Positions 36,601 through 46,002 of a DNA stretch of 64,000 nucleotides are shown piece after piece. The number at the start of each line of letters is the position of its first letter. The first letter of the stretch is position 1. The stretch spans positions 62,001-126,000 of the forward strand of contig MU839135.1 in assembly GCA_030685235.1 (NCBI GenBank), given 5' to 3'. A program made the translations under genes and the position numbers. The notes below the pieces were generated by a model that had not been told where the DNA came from, ran no database searches, and saw only the letters and a list, made by a program, of their open reading frames with translations. Source of the DNA: Copromyces sp. CBS 386.78. Lineage: Eukaryota > Ascomycota > Sordariomycetes > Sordariales > Sordariaceae.

Positions 36601-39364
36601 GGAGTCAAAGTCATTCACACAGTACGCTGGTCTTGACATTTCGGGCCTCTTCCCCCTTCAGGTCTCGGCTTTGTGCCGCGGTAAAAATGGCAAGATTGCG
36701 GACACGGTCACCCTCGACTACAAGTCGGACAACATCACCAACGCGGCCGCTGTCATCAGTCCCCAGGATCGGCACGCGCATTACCATGATTTCCGTCACC
36801 AGACCAATGACAGCCGTCCTGACTGGTTCGCGGAGCAGATGATCTTTCTCAAGGGTAATGGCTACAAGGTTGGCAACATTGGTTACTCGCCGTCCTATGT
36901 CAAGAAGCTCGCTAGCAAGCAGCAAGCGATTGCTATCCTCCAAGGCCGTGTCTATGACATGACCCAATATCTCAAGGGCGGACGTCACCAACGCGCTGCC
37001 CCTGGCGAGCCTGATCCCACGGACCCCGATGCCATCAATTTCATGGATCAGCTTGTCGTCGATCTCTTCGACCAAAGGGCCGGTGAGGATGTCAGCAAGC
37101 TCTGGGACGCGTTGAGCATTACCCCCAATGAGAAGGCCGATATGAGGCTCTGCCTCGACAACCTCTTCTACATCGGAGACGTCGATACCCGTAACTCGGC
37201 CCGCTGCAAGTTCTCCGAGTACCTCGTCCTGGCTATTTCGATTGTGTTGGCGACTGTCATTGTCTTCAAGTTCTTTGCTGCCCTGCAATTCGGCCAGAAG
37301 AACATGCCCGAGAACCTCGACAAGTTCATCATGGCCATGGTTCCGGCCTACACCGAGGACGAGGATTCTCTCCGCCGCGCCATCGATTCCGCCGCCCGTA
37401 TGCAGTACGATGATAAGCGCAAGCTTCTCATCATTGTCTGTGACGGTATGATTATCGGTCAGGGTAACGATAGGCCTACTCCCCGCATTGTGCTTGACAT
37501 TCTGGGCGTTTCGGAGACGGTTGATCCTGAGCCTCTCAGCTTTGAGTCGCTCGGTGAAGGCCAGAAGCAGCACAACATGGGCAAGGTCTACTCGGGTCTT
37601 TACGAGGTGCAGGGCCACATTGTTCCCTTCATGGTCATCGTCAAGGTTGGCAAGCCTTCCGAGGTCTCTCGTCCCGGTAACCGTGGCAAGCGTGACTCCC
37701 AGATGGTCATGATGCGCTTCCTCAACCGCGTCCACTACAACCTCCCCATGAGCCCGCTCGAGTTGGAGATGTACCATCAGATCCGCAACATCATCGGCGT
37801 GAATCCGACCTTCTACGAGTACATGCTGCAGATCGATGCCGACACAGTTGTGGCGCCCGACTCGGCCACGCGCTTCGTTGCTGCCTTCCTCGAGGATACC
37901 CGTCTCATTGCCGTGTGCGGCGAGACTGCTCTGACCAACGCCAAGGCCTCCTTCGTGACCATGATCCAGGTGTACGAGTATTATATCTCGCACAACTTGT
38001 CCAAGGCCTTCGAGTCGCTATTCGGTTCCGTCACCTGTCTTCCCGGCTGTTTCTCCATGTACCGCATTCGCGCTGCCGACTCTGGCAAGCCACTGTTCGT
38101 CAGTCGCGAGGTCGTCGAGGCTTATTCCACCATTCGTGTCGATACCCTGCACATGAAGAACCTTCTTCACCTTGGTGAGGATCGTTACCTGACAACCCTG
38201 CTTCTCAAGTTCCACTCGACCTACAAGACCAAGTACATCTTCGCCGCCCACGCCTGGACTATTGCTCCTGACTCGTGGGAGGTTTTCCTGTCCCAGCGCC
38301 GTCGTTGGATCAACTCTACCGTGCACAACCTGATCGAGCTTATCCCCTTGAACCAGCTTTGCGGTTTCTGCTGTTTCAGCATGAGATTCATAGTGTTCAT
38401 CGACTTGCTGTCTACGGTTGTTCAGCCTGTCACCATTGCTTACATTGTCTACTTGATCGTCATAGTGGCGCGTAACGCGACTGTCGTGCCCATCACGGCC
38501 TTCATTCTCCTCGGTGCGATTTACGGTTTGCAAGCTATCATCTTCACTCTCCGTCGCAAGTGGGAAATGGTCGGCTGGATGATTCTCTACATTATCGCCG
38601 TTCCCGTCTTCAGTTTTGCCCTTCCTCTCTACTCTTTCTGGCACATGGATGACTTCAACTGGGGCAACACGCGTGTCGTTGCCGGCGAAGCTGGTCAGAA
38701 GATTGTCATCTCGGACGAGGGCAAGTTCGACCCCGCCAGCATCCCCAAGAAGAAGTGGGAGGAGTACCAGGCCGAGCTCTGGGAGGCCCAGACCTCTCAC
38801 GGCGGCAACAACGACGACGTCCGCTCCGAGATTTCGGGATACTCGTACGCCACCAAGAATCCCTACAGCGTTGCCATGTCCGAGTACGGCGGTGGCTACA
38901 ACTACGCTAGCCGTCCTGGCTCGACCACCGGCTTCCCTCTCGGAGGCTACACCGACAGGACATCGCTGCCCGTTAACAACGCTAGCCGCATGTCTTTCGC
39001 CAACTCGGAGATGTTGATGGCCGGTAACCGCCAGTCCCAGTTCGGCGGGTCCCAGTTCATGGGCCATACTCCGTCGCAGCAGGAGCTGGAGATGACCAGC
39101 CTGGCGGGTATGCCCAGCGATGACGCGCTGTTGGCGGAGATTCGCGAGATCTTGAGGACGGCGGATCTGATGACGGTTACCAAGAAGGGAATCAAGCAGG
39201 AGCTGGAGAGGAGGTTTGGCGTCCCGCTGGATGCTAAGAGGGCTTATATCAACAGTGGTATGTATTCTTTGCTGTCTCTCCCCAAATGATGACAAACCGA
39301 TGAGGAATGATGGCTAACTTTGACCCAAACAGCTACCGAAGCACTCTTGTCTGGCCAGTTGTAG
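33605..39364 (+). CDS. chs-5: Class V chitin synthase with N-terminal myosin motor domain
   Basis: Chitin synthase of the CsmA type, needed for hyphal wall integrity. Three exons, 33605-33912, 33979-39257, 39333-39364, give 1872 residues. The motor domain carries a true P-loop, GESGSGKT (about residues 104-111, immediately after the first intron), and switch II DFPGFQ near residue 397; switch I is degenerate ([19 protein letters not shown]). Then follow membrane segments ([18 protein letters not shown]), a cytochrome-b5-like region, the GT2 domain with [27 protein letters not shown] and [12 protein letters not shown] near residue 1541, membrane helices, and a DEK-type C-terminal domain ([15 protein letters not shown]). 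The final 32-bp exon adds TEALLSGQL, replacing a readthrough end. It is transcribed away from chs-7; from memory this pair is conserved in filamentous ascomycetes. Confidence 0.96.
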
Positions 39365-40594
39365 TTTCTGTTTGCTGTGATGTTGATGTCGTACATACGT
39401 ATGGTATGAAGTACGAAGTACGTACGAACTCGACACTTTTTACGGAGGGGAAATGGGTTATTGAAGAACTTGAGCAAGACACACAAGACATTATTTTGGA
39501 AAGAGCACTCGCGTTTTTGGCATATCAGTTTTCTCTCTCTCTCTTTTTTTACACACACTCAGTCTTGAGGGGAGACATCATCACATGAATTTTCGGTCCT
39601 AGAATATAATCTAATCTGCATATTACAAGCTGTTGAATGGAAGGAAGGGATTTGGAAAAGAGAAGAGAATCAAAAAGACCAGCGTTTGGTTTTGTTTGTT
39701 TGTTTGTTTATTTGCTTGCTTGCTTGTTTATTATGGTAGTCTTGATCAAATAAGCGTTTGTTGTTGTTATTGTTATTTATCATGTTGATGCTAAGAAGCG
39801 AAGAGGTACATAGCTAGTTGTTTTTATACCGCGAATGGATATCGGATAGTATTTTGGAAGTTGTTTTTTTTGGGTGTTTGTCTGCTTTGTTGCACAAAAC
39901 TGCTCAGGGGTTTGACTCGACCACAGTTCCTTGCGCAGCACTCAGTTTTTCTTGACCTTGCAGATCTACTATGTGGTCTCTACAGCAATAATATCGCCGA
40001 TGCCTCGGATCGGAAGTTCGGCTGGGCACGGCGGATTTGGAGCAGTCACTTCCTCTCCTTGGGCATCCTCGTCTTCTAACTTGGATTTGTCGTCCAACAT
40101 GCCCAGGAGGCCATCGACAAGCGCCAAGCAAACCAACTCTGCGTGAGTCACTCGGCCTGACTGACCTGGTCCGTTTCCCCGTATAACATGGGCTTTGTTT
40201 GGCGACACCTTCAAAGTGTTGACAGGGTCAAAGTATGCCGAAAGAGTCAATCATTGCTCCATTTTGTGGAGATTTCAGTGACTGAAAGGACGGTTCAGCT
40301 GAGGTAGGCTGTGTGATGTTCACCGAGCGAGGGGGGAGAGGAGTAAGCACTGCGGGGTTGGAGATTTACCCAGTCCTACCAGAGCTGACGGCAAGGAAGG
40401 CAGTGAGGGATACGAGAAAACAATCGTATTTGTTCATATAAGACCGATATCCGCTGTTTGTCAGTGACATCTTGGATGGCAGCAAACGCCATTCAGTTGT
40501 TGCCTACCCTGTTGTTTCCTTCAACAAAGCAATCACCAAGCACCAAACCCCGCAAGCCATCAAAACCTCAACGACCATCAAAAAAAACTACAAG
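39365..40594. other. Intergenic region, chs-5 3' UTR and promoter of the RNA-end enzyme
   Basis: AT-rich left half with TTTG/TTGC repeats (39690-39730), typical of a 3' UTR. The right half has a TGAGTCA heptamer at 40144-40150 and pyrimidine- and A-rich leader before 40595. No gene seen. Confidence 0.55.
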
Positions 40595-43500
40595 ATGGCA
40601 TCCACGGAACCTTCTCTCGCCCCTCAAGAATCCCCATCGGATTCGAAACCACCCCCCTGGACACCCCGCCTGACCTCCCATGACACAGCCCTCGCCATAA
40701 TCCCCCCTCCCCACCTCTGGCCCCCCATCAACTCCCTTCGTGCCCTCTACGACAAAGCCTACCACAAATGGCCACCGCACATCAACCTCATTTACCCCTT
40801 TGTCGAGCCAGACCATCTGGAAGATGCGGCGAGTCTGGCTCCGTTTGGAATCTTGGAGGGGAGGAGGGAGAGGAATGAGGCAAGGGGAATTAAGTGGGAT
40901 AAAGGGCGGAAGGCATGGACGGGACCGTATGGGGAGCTAGTAAATGGCCGAAATGAATCGGTGTTGGGCGAAGGGTGTGGGGGGCCGGTTTTCGACGAGG
41001 ATAAAATCCAGCTCAAGCTGGATAGTGTTGGGATTTTTGAGCATCGCAAGCACAACACTATATACCGCTACGGCGACCAAGAGCAGCAGCAATCCGCCGG
41101 GTCTCTGGGTAACTTGGCGCAGTTGAGGGCGGATATCTTGAAGGTGTTGGGGCACCACCACCAGGCCGGAGATTATAAACCGCACGTAACCATCGCTCAA
41201 TCTGAAGATAGCAAATCCTCTGCGCGCAAATTTCTGGTGGAAAAAGTGGGGTTGCTACCGACGGTGGAGTGGGAGGTCGAGGAGGTATGGTGGTTGGTCA
41301 GAGACCAGAGCGATGGTCCAGGAAAAGGAAAGATGAAAGTTTGGGGCAAGATGCGGTTGGGAGAGGAGTTGTGGAGTGAGGATTATGGAAGTCCGGTTGA
41401 GTGGGAGAAGGTATTTGAGGCGGAAGGATTGAGGTGGGAGGAAGAGGAGGTGAAGGAGGCGTGGAGGTTTGAGGAGCGAACTATGGTTTGGGTTTCTTGC
41501 GCTGGCGATGACCGAGAAGAACGGGAAGGAGAGGAAGAGGAAGAGGCAAAGACGCCCGAATTGCTAAACATAGCCTCCTGGAACGTCCTCGCTGATTTCG
41601 AGCACCCCTCTTCTACCTCTACCACCGATCAAGAAGCTCGATACCGTCTCATCCTCCGCAATCTTCTCTCACCTGACTCCAAAGCAGATATCCTTCTCCT
41701 TCAAGAAGTCACCGACTCTTTCCTTTCCTTCCTCCTCTCCCCGTCCAACACCTCTACCGAATCCCAACTCCTCCGAGAACACTACCCCTACGTTTCCCAC
41801 CCGCCTCCTTCTCAACCAGACGCATCTCCCCTTCCCAACTTTCTCAACCAGGTCATCCTGTCCAAATACCCCTTCTCCTGGTCGCGGCTCCCTTTTGCTA
41901 GGAAACATAAAGGCTCTGTCATTGCTCGGTTCCCTACCATTCACGGAAATAACCCCGACCAGCCCCTCGTGCTAGCGTCGGTTCATCTAAGTCATGGATT
42001 GACGGACATGACTGTTGCTGCCAAGAAGGGGGAGATCCAGCGGGTTATTGGGCATCTGAAGGACAAGTTTCCGCAGAACCCGTGGGTGGTTGCTGGGGAC
42101 TTCAACCTGACATCCTCAAGCTGGATGGTGGAACAGGCTGTAAAGCAAGGAAAAATGTCGAAAGAGACGGTAGCGACACTGAATGGTATCGAGAGATTAT
42201 GGAGGGAGGAAAAGGGTCTTGGGGTGGTGGAGGACGCATGGGTGGTGGGAAGAGCTGCTTTGGGCGAGGGACTGGTACAGGAAGAGGAGGAGGACATGAA
42301 CATGGACGACATGGACGAAGGAGGGGAAGATAAAACGTTGTTTGCCGGCGAGCAAGGAGCTACATACGATCCGATGAGGAATGATGTCGCAGCCAAGGTG
42401 GTAGGTAGTGGAGGGAACATGCGGCCACAAAGGTATGATCGAATTTTGGTCAGGGGACAACAAGTCTTGAGGATCGGTAGGTTTAATCGGTTTGGGTTTG
42501 TCAAGGCTGATCACCAGAAAGGAGAGGAGCATGAGATGGGGCAATATGCGAGTGATCATTGGGGTATTAGGTGTCTTTTGAGAGTTGTTCAGCATGACAC
42601 TGCTGACCAGACTGAGGAAAAGAGCGGTGTTACTCGGTTGGAAACGTCCATCAAGCTAGTCACACCACCCGCCGGACCCCTCTCCGAGCCGGGATTACTG
42701 AAAGAGGCCATGGCCGAACTCAACATCTTTCCTTCTCAAGAAGAGACGGCCAAACGCAAAGCAGCTTTCCAAGCTCTCAAGGCCATCCTCCTCGACACTC
42801 GTCCTCCTAACCAATATCCCCAAGGGCAACCATCAACCACCGACGACCCTACTACCGCCTCCGAAACCCAACCCCGATCAAACCAACCACCCCTCATCAT
42901 ATCCCCCGTCGGCTCCTTCGCTCTCGGCGTCCACTCCTCCTCCTCCGACATCGACGTCCTAGCCATCGGCCCCTTCTCCACAACCACCTTCTTCTCCCTC
43001 GCCATCCAACGTCTCCGGCGCGCCTCTTCCTCCCCCCTCTACTCCCAGCAGTACCAACCCAAAATTCTCCGGCGCATCCACTCCTCAACAGGCACCATGC
43101 TCGAGCTCTCCCTCTCTTCCATCAAATTCGACCTGCAATACTGTCCAGCAGCACACATCGCGTCCCACTGGCCTCGCATTCTCTCTACAGCCCCGCCTGG
43201 AAACGCCGTCTGGAGCCTACCGGCACTGACGCTGACGAAACTCAAGGCGGCGCGGGACCTGGATTATTTGCGCCGGACAGTGCCTGACTTGGCGGTGTTT
43301 AGGCAGGCGCATAGGGCTGTGATGACCTGGGCTAAGGGAAGAGGGGTGTATGCCCAGCGGTTTGGGTATTTGGGGGGGATACAGATTTCGGTGATGTTGG
43401 CGAGGGTTCATAAGGCGCTTGCGTTGAGGGGTGGGGTAAGTGGTATTGGGGCGGAGGAGTTGGTGGCGAGTTTCTTTGAGGAGTATGCTCGGATCGACTG

Positions 43501-44665
43501 GGAGAAGGATATGGTCTACGATGAGGTTTGTCCTTGGTTCAGGCAGAAGCGGGAAAAGGGCGGGGAGAAGGAGGTGTATAGACGGACGAGTAGGGAGGCG
43601 ATGGTTGTGCTGGGGTGGTTTGGGCCGGGATTGAACACGAGTGGACAGGCGAGTGTTTGGAGCGTTAAGACGTTGAAGGAGGAGTTTGGACGGGCGAGGG
43701 ATATGTTGGTGAAGGGAGAGGTGAAGAGTTGGAAGGAGTTTTTGGAGGGAAGTGGTGGTGCGGAGGAGTTTTTGAGGGGGTATAAGAGCTATGTCAAGGT
43801 TGATGTGCAGTATTGGGGACTGTCGCCGTCTAAGAGAGCGCAGTTTGTGGGCTGGTTGGAGAGTCGGTGTGTGATGCTGCTTGTTGATCTTCACAGGAGA
43901 GCGCCGGGAGTGTATGTCAGGATATGGCCTGCTCGCTTTGTCGAGGCAGACACTGCCTCTCAACAAGCCGAAGCCGACGACCAAGCTGCAACAGAAGGCA
44001 CCGGACCCCGCGACTATCAGGCATCCTACCTCCTCGGCCTCGACGCCGACATTAACACCAGCAAAGAAGACCTCAAACTCGCCCTAGGCAGCATTCAAAC
44101 CGCCCTCCAACGCTTCGAGGAATCCATCCGTTCCGACGAGAAGTACTTCGATGCTTCCAACAGCTGGATGAGCGCCAGCGTGGTCAAGCGCTCTGAGCTC
44201 GGTAACTTCCAACTCGACACTCGCAACGACTGTGTGGGCGAGTACACACCCGGCGAAGACGAGTCTGATTCTGAGGCCGAGGATGACGACGAGGAAGACG
44301 CTTCCCTTCTCGAAGACCTCGACGAAGCTACACCCAAGAAGAAGAAAGGCAAGAACAAGAAAACGACAGAAGACCAGCAGCAACAGCAGCCAAGGCTAGA
44401 GCCAGGCCCCAAACTCCGTTCGGCAGCGGACGTGATGAACAGACTTCGCTGGGACTCGGCCATTGATAGTTCGGATTACGTGGTGGGTTACGAAGATCGG
44501 TTCCTGGGAGTGAAGGAGAGAGCACTTGATATGTGGAAGACGGAGCAGACGGATGAGGAGTTCATCCCGCAACATCGGATTATGTACTTCAAGCGGAGGA
44601 GTGATGGTCAGGTGGTGTGGGATCGGAAGACGAAGAAGGATGAGGTTTTTGGGAGTGGGTTGTAG
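40595..44665 (+). CDS. Four-domain RNA-end processing protein: 2H phosphoesterase, EEP, nucleotidyltransferase, MJ1316
   Basis: Single-exon protein; start chosen at ATG 40595 (CAAGATGGC) gives 1356 residues, although the frame is open from 40472. Domain order: (1) LigT-like 2H phosphoesterase, with PHINLIYPFV near residue 60 and PHVTIAQS near 195; (2) endonuclease/exonuclease/phosphatase domain with SWNVLA (~327), LLLQEV, SVHLSH, AGDFNLTS (~501) and SDHWG (~653), all catalytic motifs intact; (3) poly(A)-polymerase-like nucleotidyltransferase with GSFALGVHSSSSDIDVLAIG (~772-791), giving the GS...DxD signature, and a following helical PAP-core region (LGGIQISVMLARVHKAL); (4) C-terminal MJ1316 RNA cyclic-group end-recognition domain (RLRWDS...YEDRFLGVKE... 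FIPQHRIMYFKRRSDGQVVWDRKTKKD). An acidic, Lys-rich linker precedes the last domain. Together these domains would recognise, open, trim and re-extend RNA ends; that role is inferred. The first 2H motif has Asn where Thr/Ser is usual. No targeting signal seen. Confidence 0.88.
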   Translation: MASTEPSLAPQESPSDSKPPPWTPRLTSHDTALAIIPPPHLWPPINSLRALYDKAYHKWPPHINLIYPFVEPDHLEDAASLAPFGILEGRRERNEARGIKWDKGRKAWTGPYGELVNGRNESVLGEGCGGPVFDEDKIQLKLDSVGIFEHRKHNTIYRYGDQEQQQSAGSLGNLAQLRADILKVLGHHHQAGDYKPHVTIAQSEDSKSSARKFLVEKVGLLPTVEWEVEEVWWLVRDQSDGPGKGKMKVWGKMRLGEELWSEDYGSPVEWEKVFEAEGLRWEEEEVKEAWRFEERTMVWVSCAGDDREEREGEEEEEAKTPELLNIASWNVLADFEHPSSTSTTDQEARYRLILRNLLSPDSKADILLLQEVTDSFLSFLLSPSNTSTESQLLREHYPYVSHPPPSQPDASPLPNFLNQVILSKYPFSWSRLPFARKHKGSVIARFPTIHGNNPDQPLVLASVHLSHGLTDMTVAAKKGEIQRVIGHLKDKFPQNPWVVAGDFNLTSSSWMVEQAVKQGKMSKETVATLNGIERLWREEKGLGVVEDAWVVGRAALGEGLVQEEEEDMNMDDMDEGGEDKTLFAGEQGATYDPMRNDVAAKVVGSGGNMRPQRYDRILVRGQQVLRIGRFNRFGFVKADHQKGEEHEMGQYASDHWGIRCLLRVVQHDTADQTEEKSGVTRLETSIKLVTPPAGPLSEPGLLKEAMAELNIFPSQEETAKRKAAFQALKAILLDTRPPNQYPQGQPSTTDDPTTASETQPRSNQPPLIISPVGSFALGVHSSSSDIDVLAIGPFSTTTFFSLAIQRLRRASSSPLYSQQYQPKILRRIHSSTGTMLELSLSSIKFDLQYCPAAHIASHWPRILSTAPPGNAVWSLPALTLTKLKAARDLDYLRRTVPDLAVFRQAHRAVMTWAKGRGVYAQRFGYLGGIQISVMLARVHKALALRGGVSGIGAEELVASFFEEYARIDWEKDMVYDEVCPWFRQKREKGGEKEVYRRTSREAMVVLGWFGPGLNTSGQASVWSVKTLKEEFGRARDMLVKGEVKSWKEFLEGSGGAEEFLRGYKSYVKVDVQYWGLSPSKRAQFVGWLESRCVMLLVDLHRRAPGVYVRIWPARFVEADTASQQAEADDQAATEGTGPRDYQASYLLGLDADINTSKEDLKLALGSIQTALQRFEESIRSDEKYFDASNSWMSASVVKRSELGNFQLDTRNDCVGEYTPGEDESDSEAEDDDEEDASLLEDLDEATPKKKKGKNKKTTEDQQQQQPRLEPGPKLRSAADVMNRLRWDSAIDSSDYVVGYEDRFLGVKERALDMWKTEQTDEEFIPQHRIMYFKRRSDGQVVWDRKTKKDEVFGSGL

Positions 44666-45117
44666 ATGGAATGATGTTGAGGATTTGAACGAGCCGTGTC
44701 GTTTATATAAGGTATCGTTTGAAGTTTTCATCGAGCATTGGGCGGGTACCCAATCTTCTTCCACTCCTGCGGCACACCACAGGTTCCATCTCATATACTT
44801 TGCCCTTCGCCCTTCACCTCCCCTCAACATAAACCTTGTTGCGACCTGTGGAGACCTCATGGCCTGGGCTCCCTTCACCGGGCCTCCCCTTCACTGGGCG
44901 TTTCTTTTCACAGCGTATTTTCCTTCACTTGCTCTCCGTTCCTGGTAGTATTTTTAAACCGCCATGGCTTCAATTCCTCCCTTCCGTTGCGCACTTTTCC
45001 ACCTCCATCACATCTTCTGCACCCGTCCACCTGTATCGCGAGCAGCTACAACGCTACCTACTCACAGCGCTCAGCCGTAGCACCTTCAGTACACTGCCCG
45101 CACCGAAGCCGACCAAG
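44666..45117. promoter_or_regulatory. Spacer and promoter of the first F-box-like paralogue
   Basis: The part from about 44884 to 45000 shares blocks with 47176-47310 upstream of the second paralogue (CTCCCCTTCACT, TTCCTGGTRGTATTT, and CYTTTCCACCT). The F-box-like open frame extends upstream to 44836 without a stop, but that extension is probably leader. Confidence 0.5.
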
Positions 45118-46002
45118 ATGAGCTACCAGCCTGACCCTCCTCTCCTACGTCTCCCAGTCGAGCTCCGACTGGAGATCTACCAGTACTTCTGGACCATTCC
45201 ATGCGAGAAGAAATACTTCATCCCTCGCAGTGCCAACAAGTTAAAGGCAACATACCTAGAGGCCCAGCTTTCGGCCATCTGCACTCTAGGCTCCATCTGC
45301 CGTCAGATCCGCGACGAAGCCTACGGGGAGTATTTTCACACCACACAGATCTTTCTGGGATGGGCTCTCATCGACCTCCGGCCCTTTGTCGACATGGCCT
45401 TCGAGCACGAGCTCCAAGACAACGACAGAAAAGCTCGCGAGTTGATCCATAACTCGTACCTCCTCAAGACCCAGGCCAGGCACGTCTGTCTGCGCTGGGA
45501 GCACAACCTCGAAATCACCATGACCTGCCTCGCGGCCCGCTTCGAGAACACAATCATCACTCTGGACGTCGTCTGCGACGCCTCCTGGTTCGACCATCGT
45601 CTCGGGAGGGGAGACTGGGGTGAAGCGGAAGAGGAAGTCAACGAGATTGCCGTGAGCCACTATGACGACCATCACTCGGAACGGGTCAGGAGCTTTTGGT
45701 TTATGTTCCCCCGTGGTATTCTCGAGAAAGCCGTTGTGCGCACGTGCCTAACCGATCCGAATGCCGTCCATATATTTGTTGAGGAGGACTCGGCGGGGTT
45801 TCAAAGGTTTAAGAGGGATGTGGCTACGTTGGTCAGTCCAAGGAAGGTATGTATCTCACTCAGTTATCACTTCACAACCGGTCTTGGTCAACGAACTAAC
45901 CAAAGATTACGACAACAGGAGGAACAAGAAGAGCGCCCATACCGCTTCAAGAACCACATTGGTGCTCTGGACCTTCATTGGCCTCGGGTTGATAGAATTT
46001 GA
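45118..46002 (+). CDS. F-box-like fungal protein, tandem paralogue 1
   Basis: Two exons, 45118-45846 and 45919-46002, give 270 residues. The start follows the motif AAGATGAGC. The N terminus (LLRLPVELRLEIYQYFW) resembles the LPxELRxxIY opening of fungal F-box-like/2EXR proteins; the remainder, with QLSAICTLGSICRQIRDEAYGEYFHTT-type sequence, is a fungal family of unknown function. I infer a possible substrate-adaptor role but see no proof. The paralogue at 47574 has the same organisation and the same 84-bp last exon, ending in FKNHIGALDLHWPR versus IKNHIGGLYLAWPR. The 72-bp intron is in phase 0, divisible by three and free of stops, so retention would insert 24 residues rather than truncate the protein. 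Confidence 0.8.
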   Translation: MSYQPDPPLLRLPVELRLEIYQYFWTIPCEKKYFIPRSANKLKATYLEAQLSAICTLGSICRQIRDEAYGEYFHTTQIFLGWALIDLRPFVDMAFEHELQDNDRKARELIHNSYLLKTQARHVCLRWEHNLEITMTCLAARFENTIITLDVVCDASWFDHRLGRGDWGEAEEEVNEIAVSHYDDHHSERVRSFWFMFPRGILEKAVVRTCLTDPNAVHIFVEEDSAGFQRFKRDVATLVSPRKVCISLSYHFTTGLGQRTNQRLRQQEEQEERPYRFKNHIGALDLHWPRVDRI

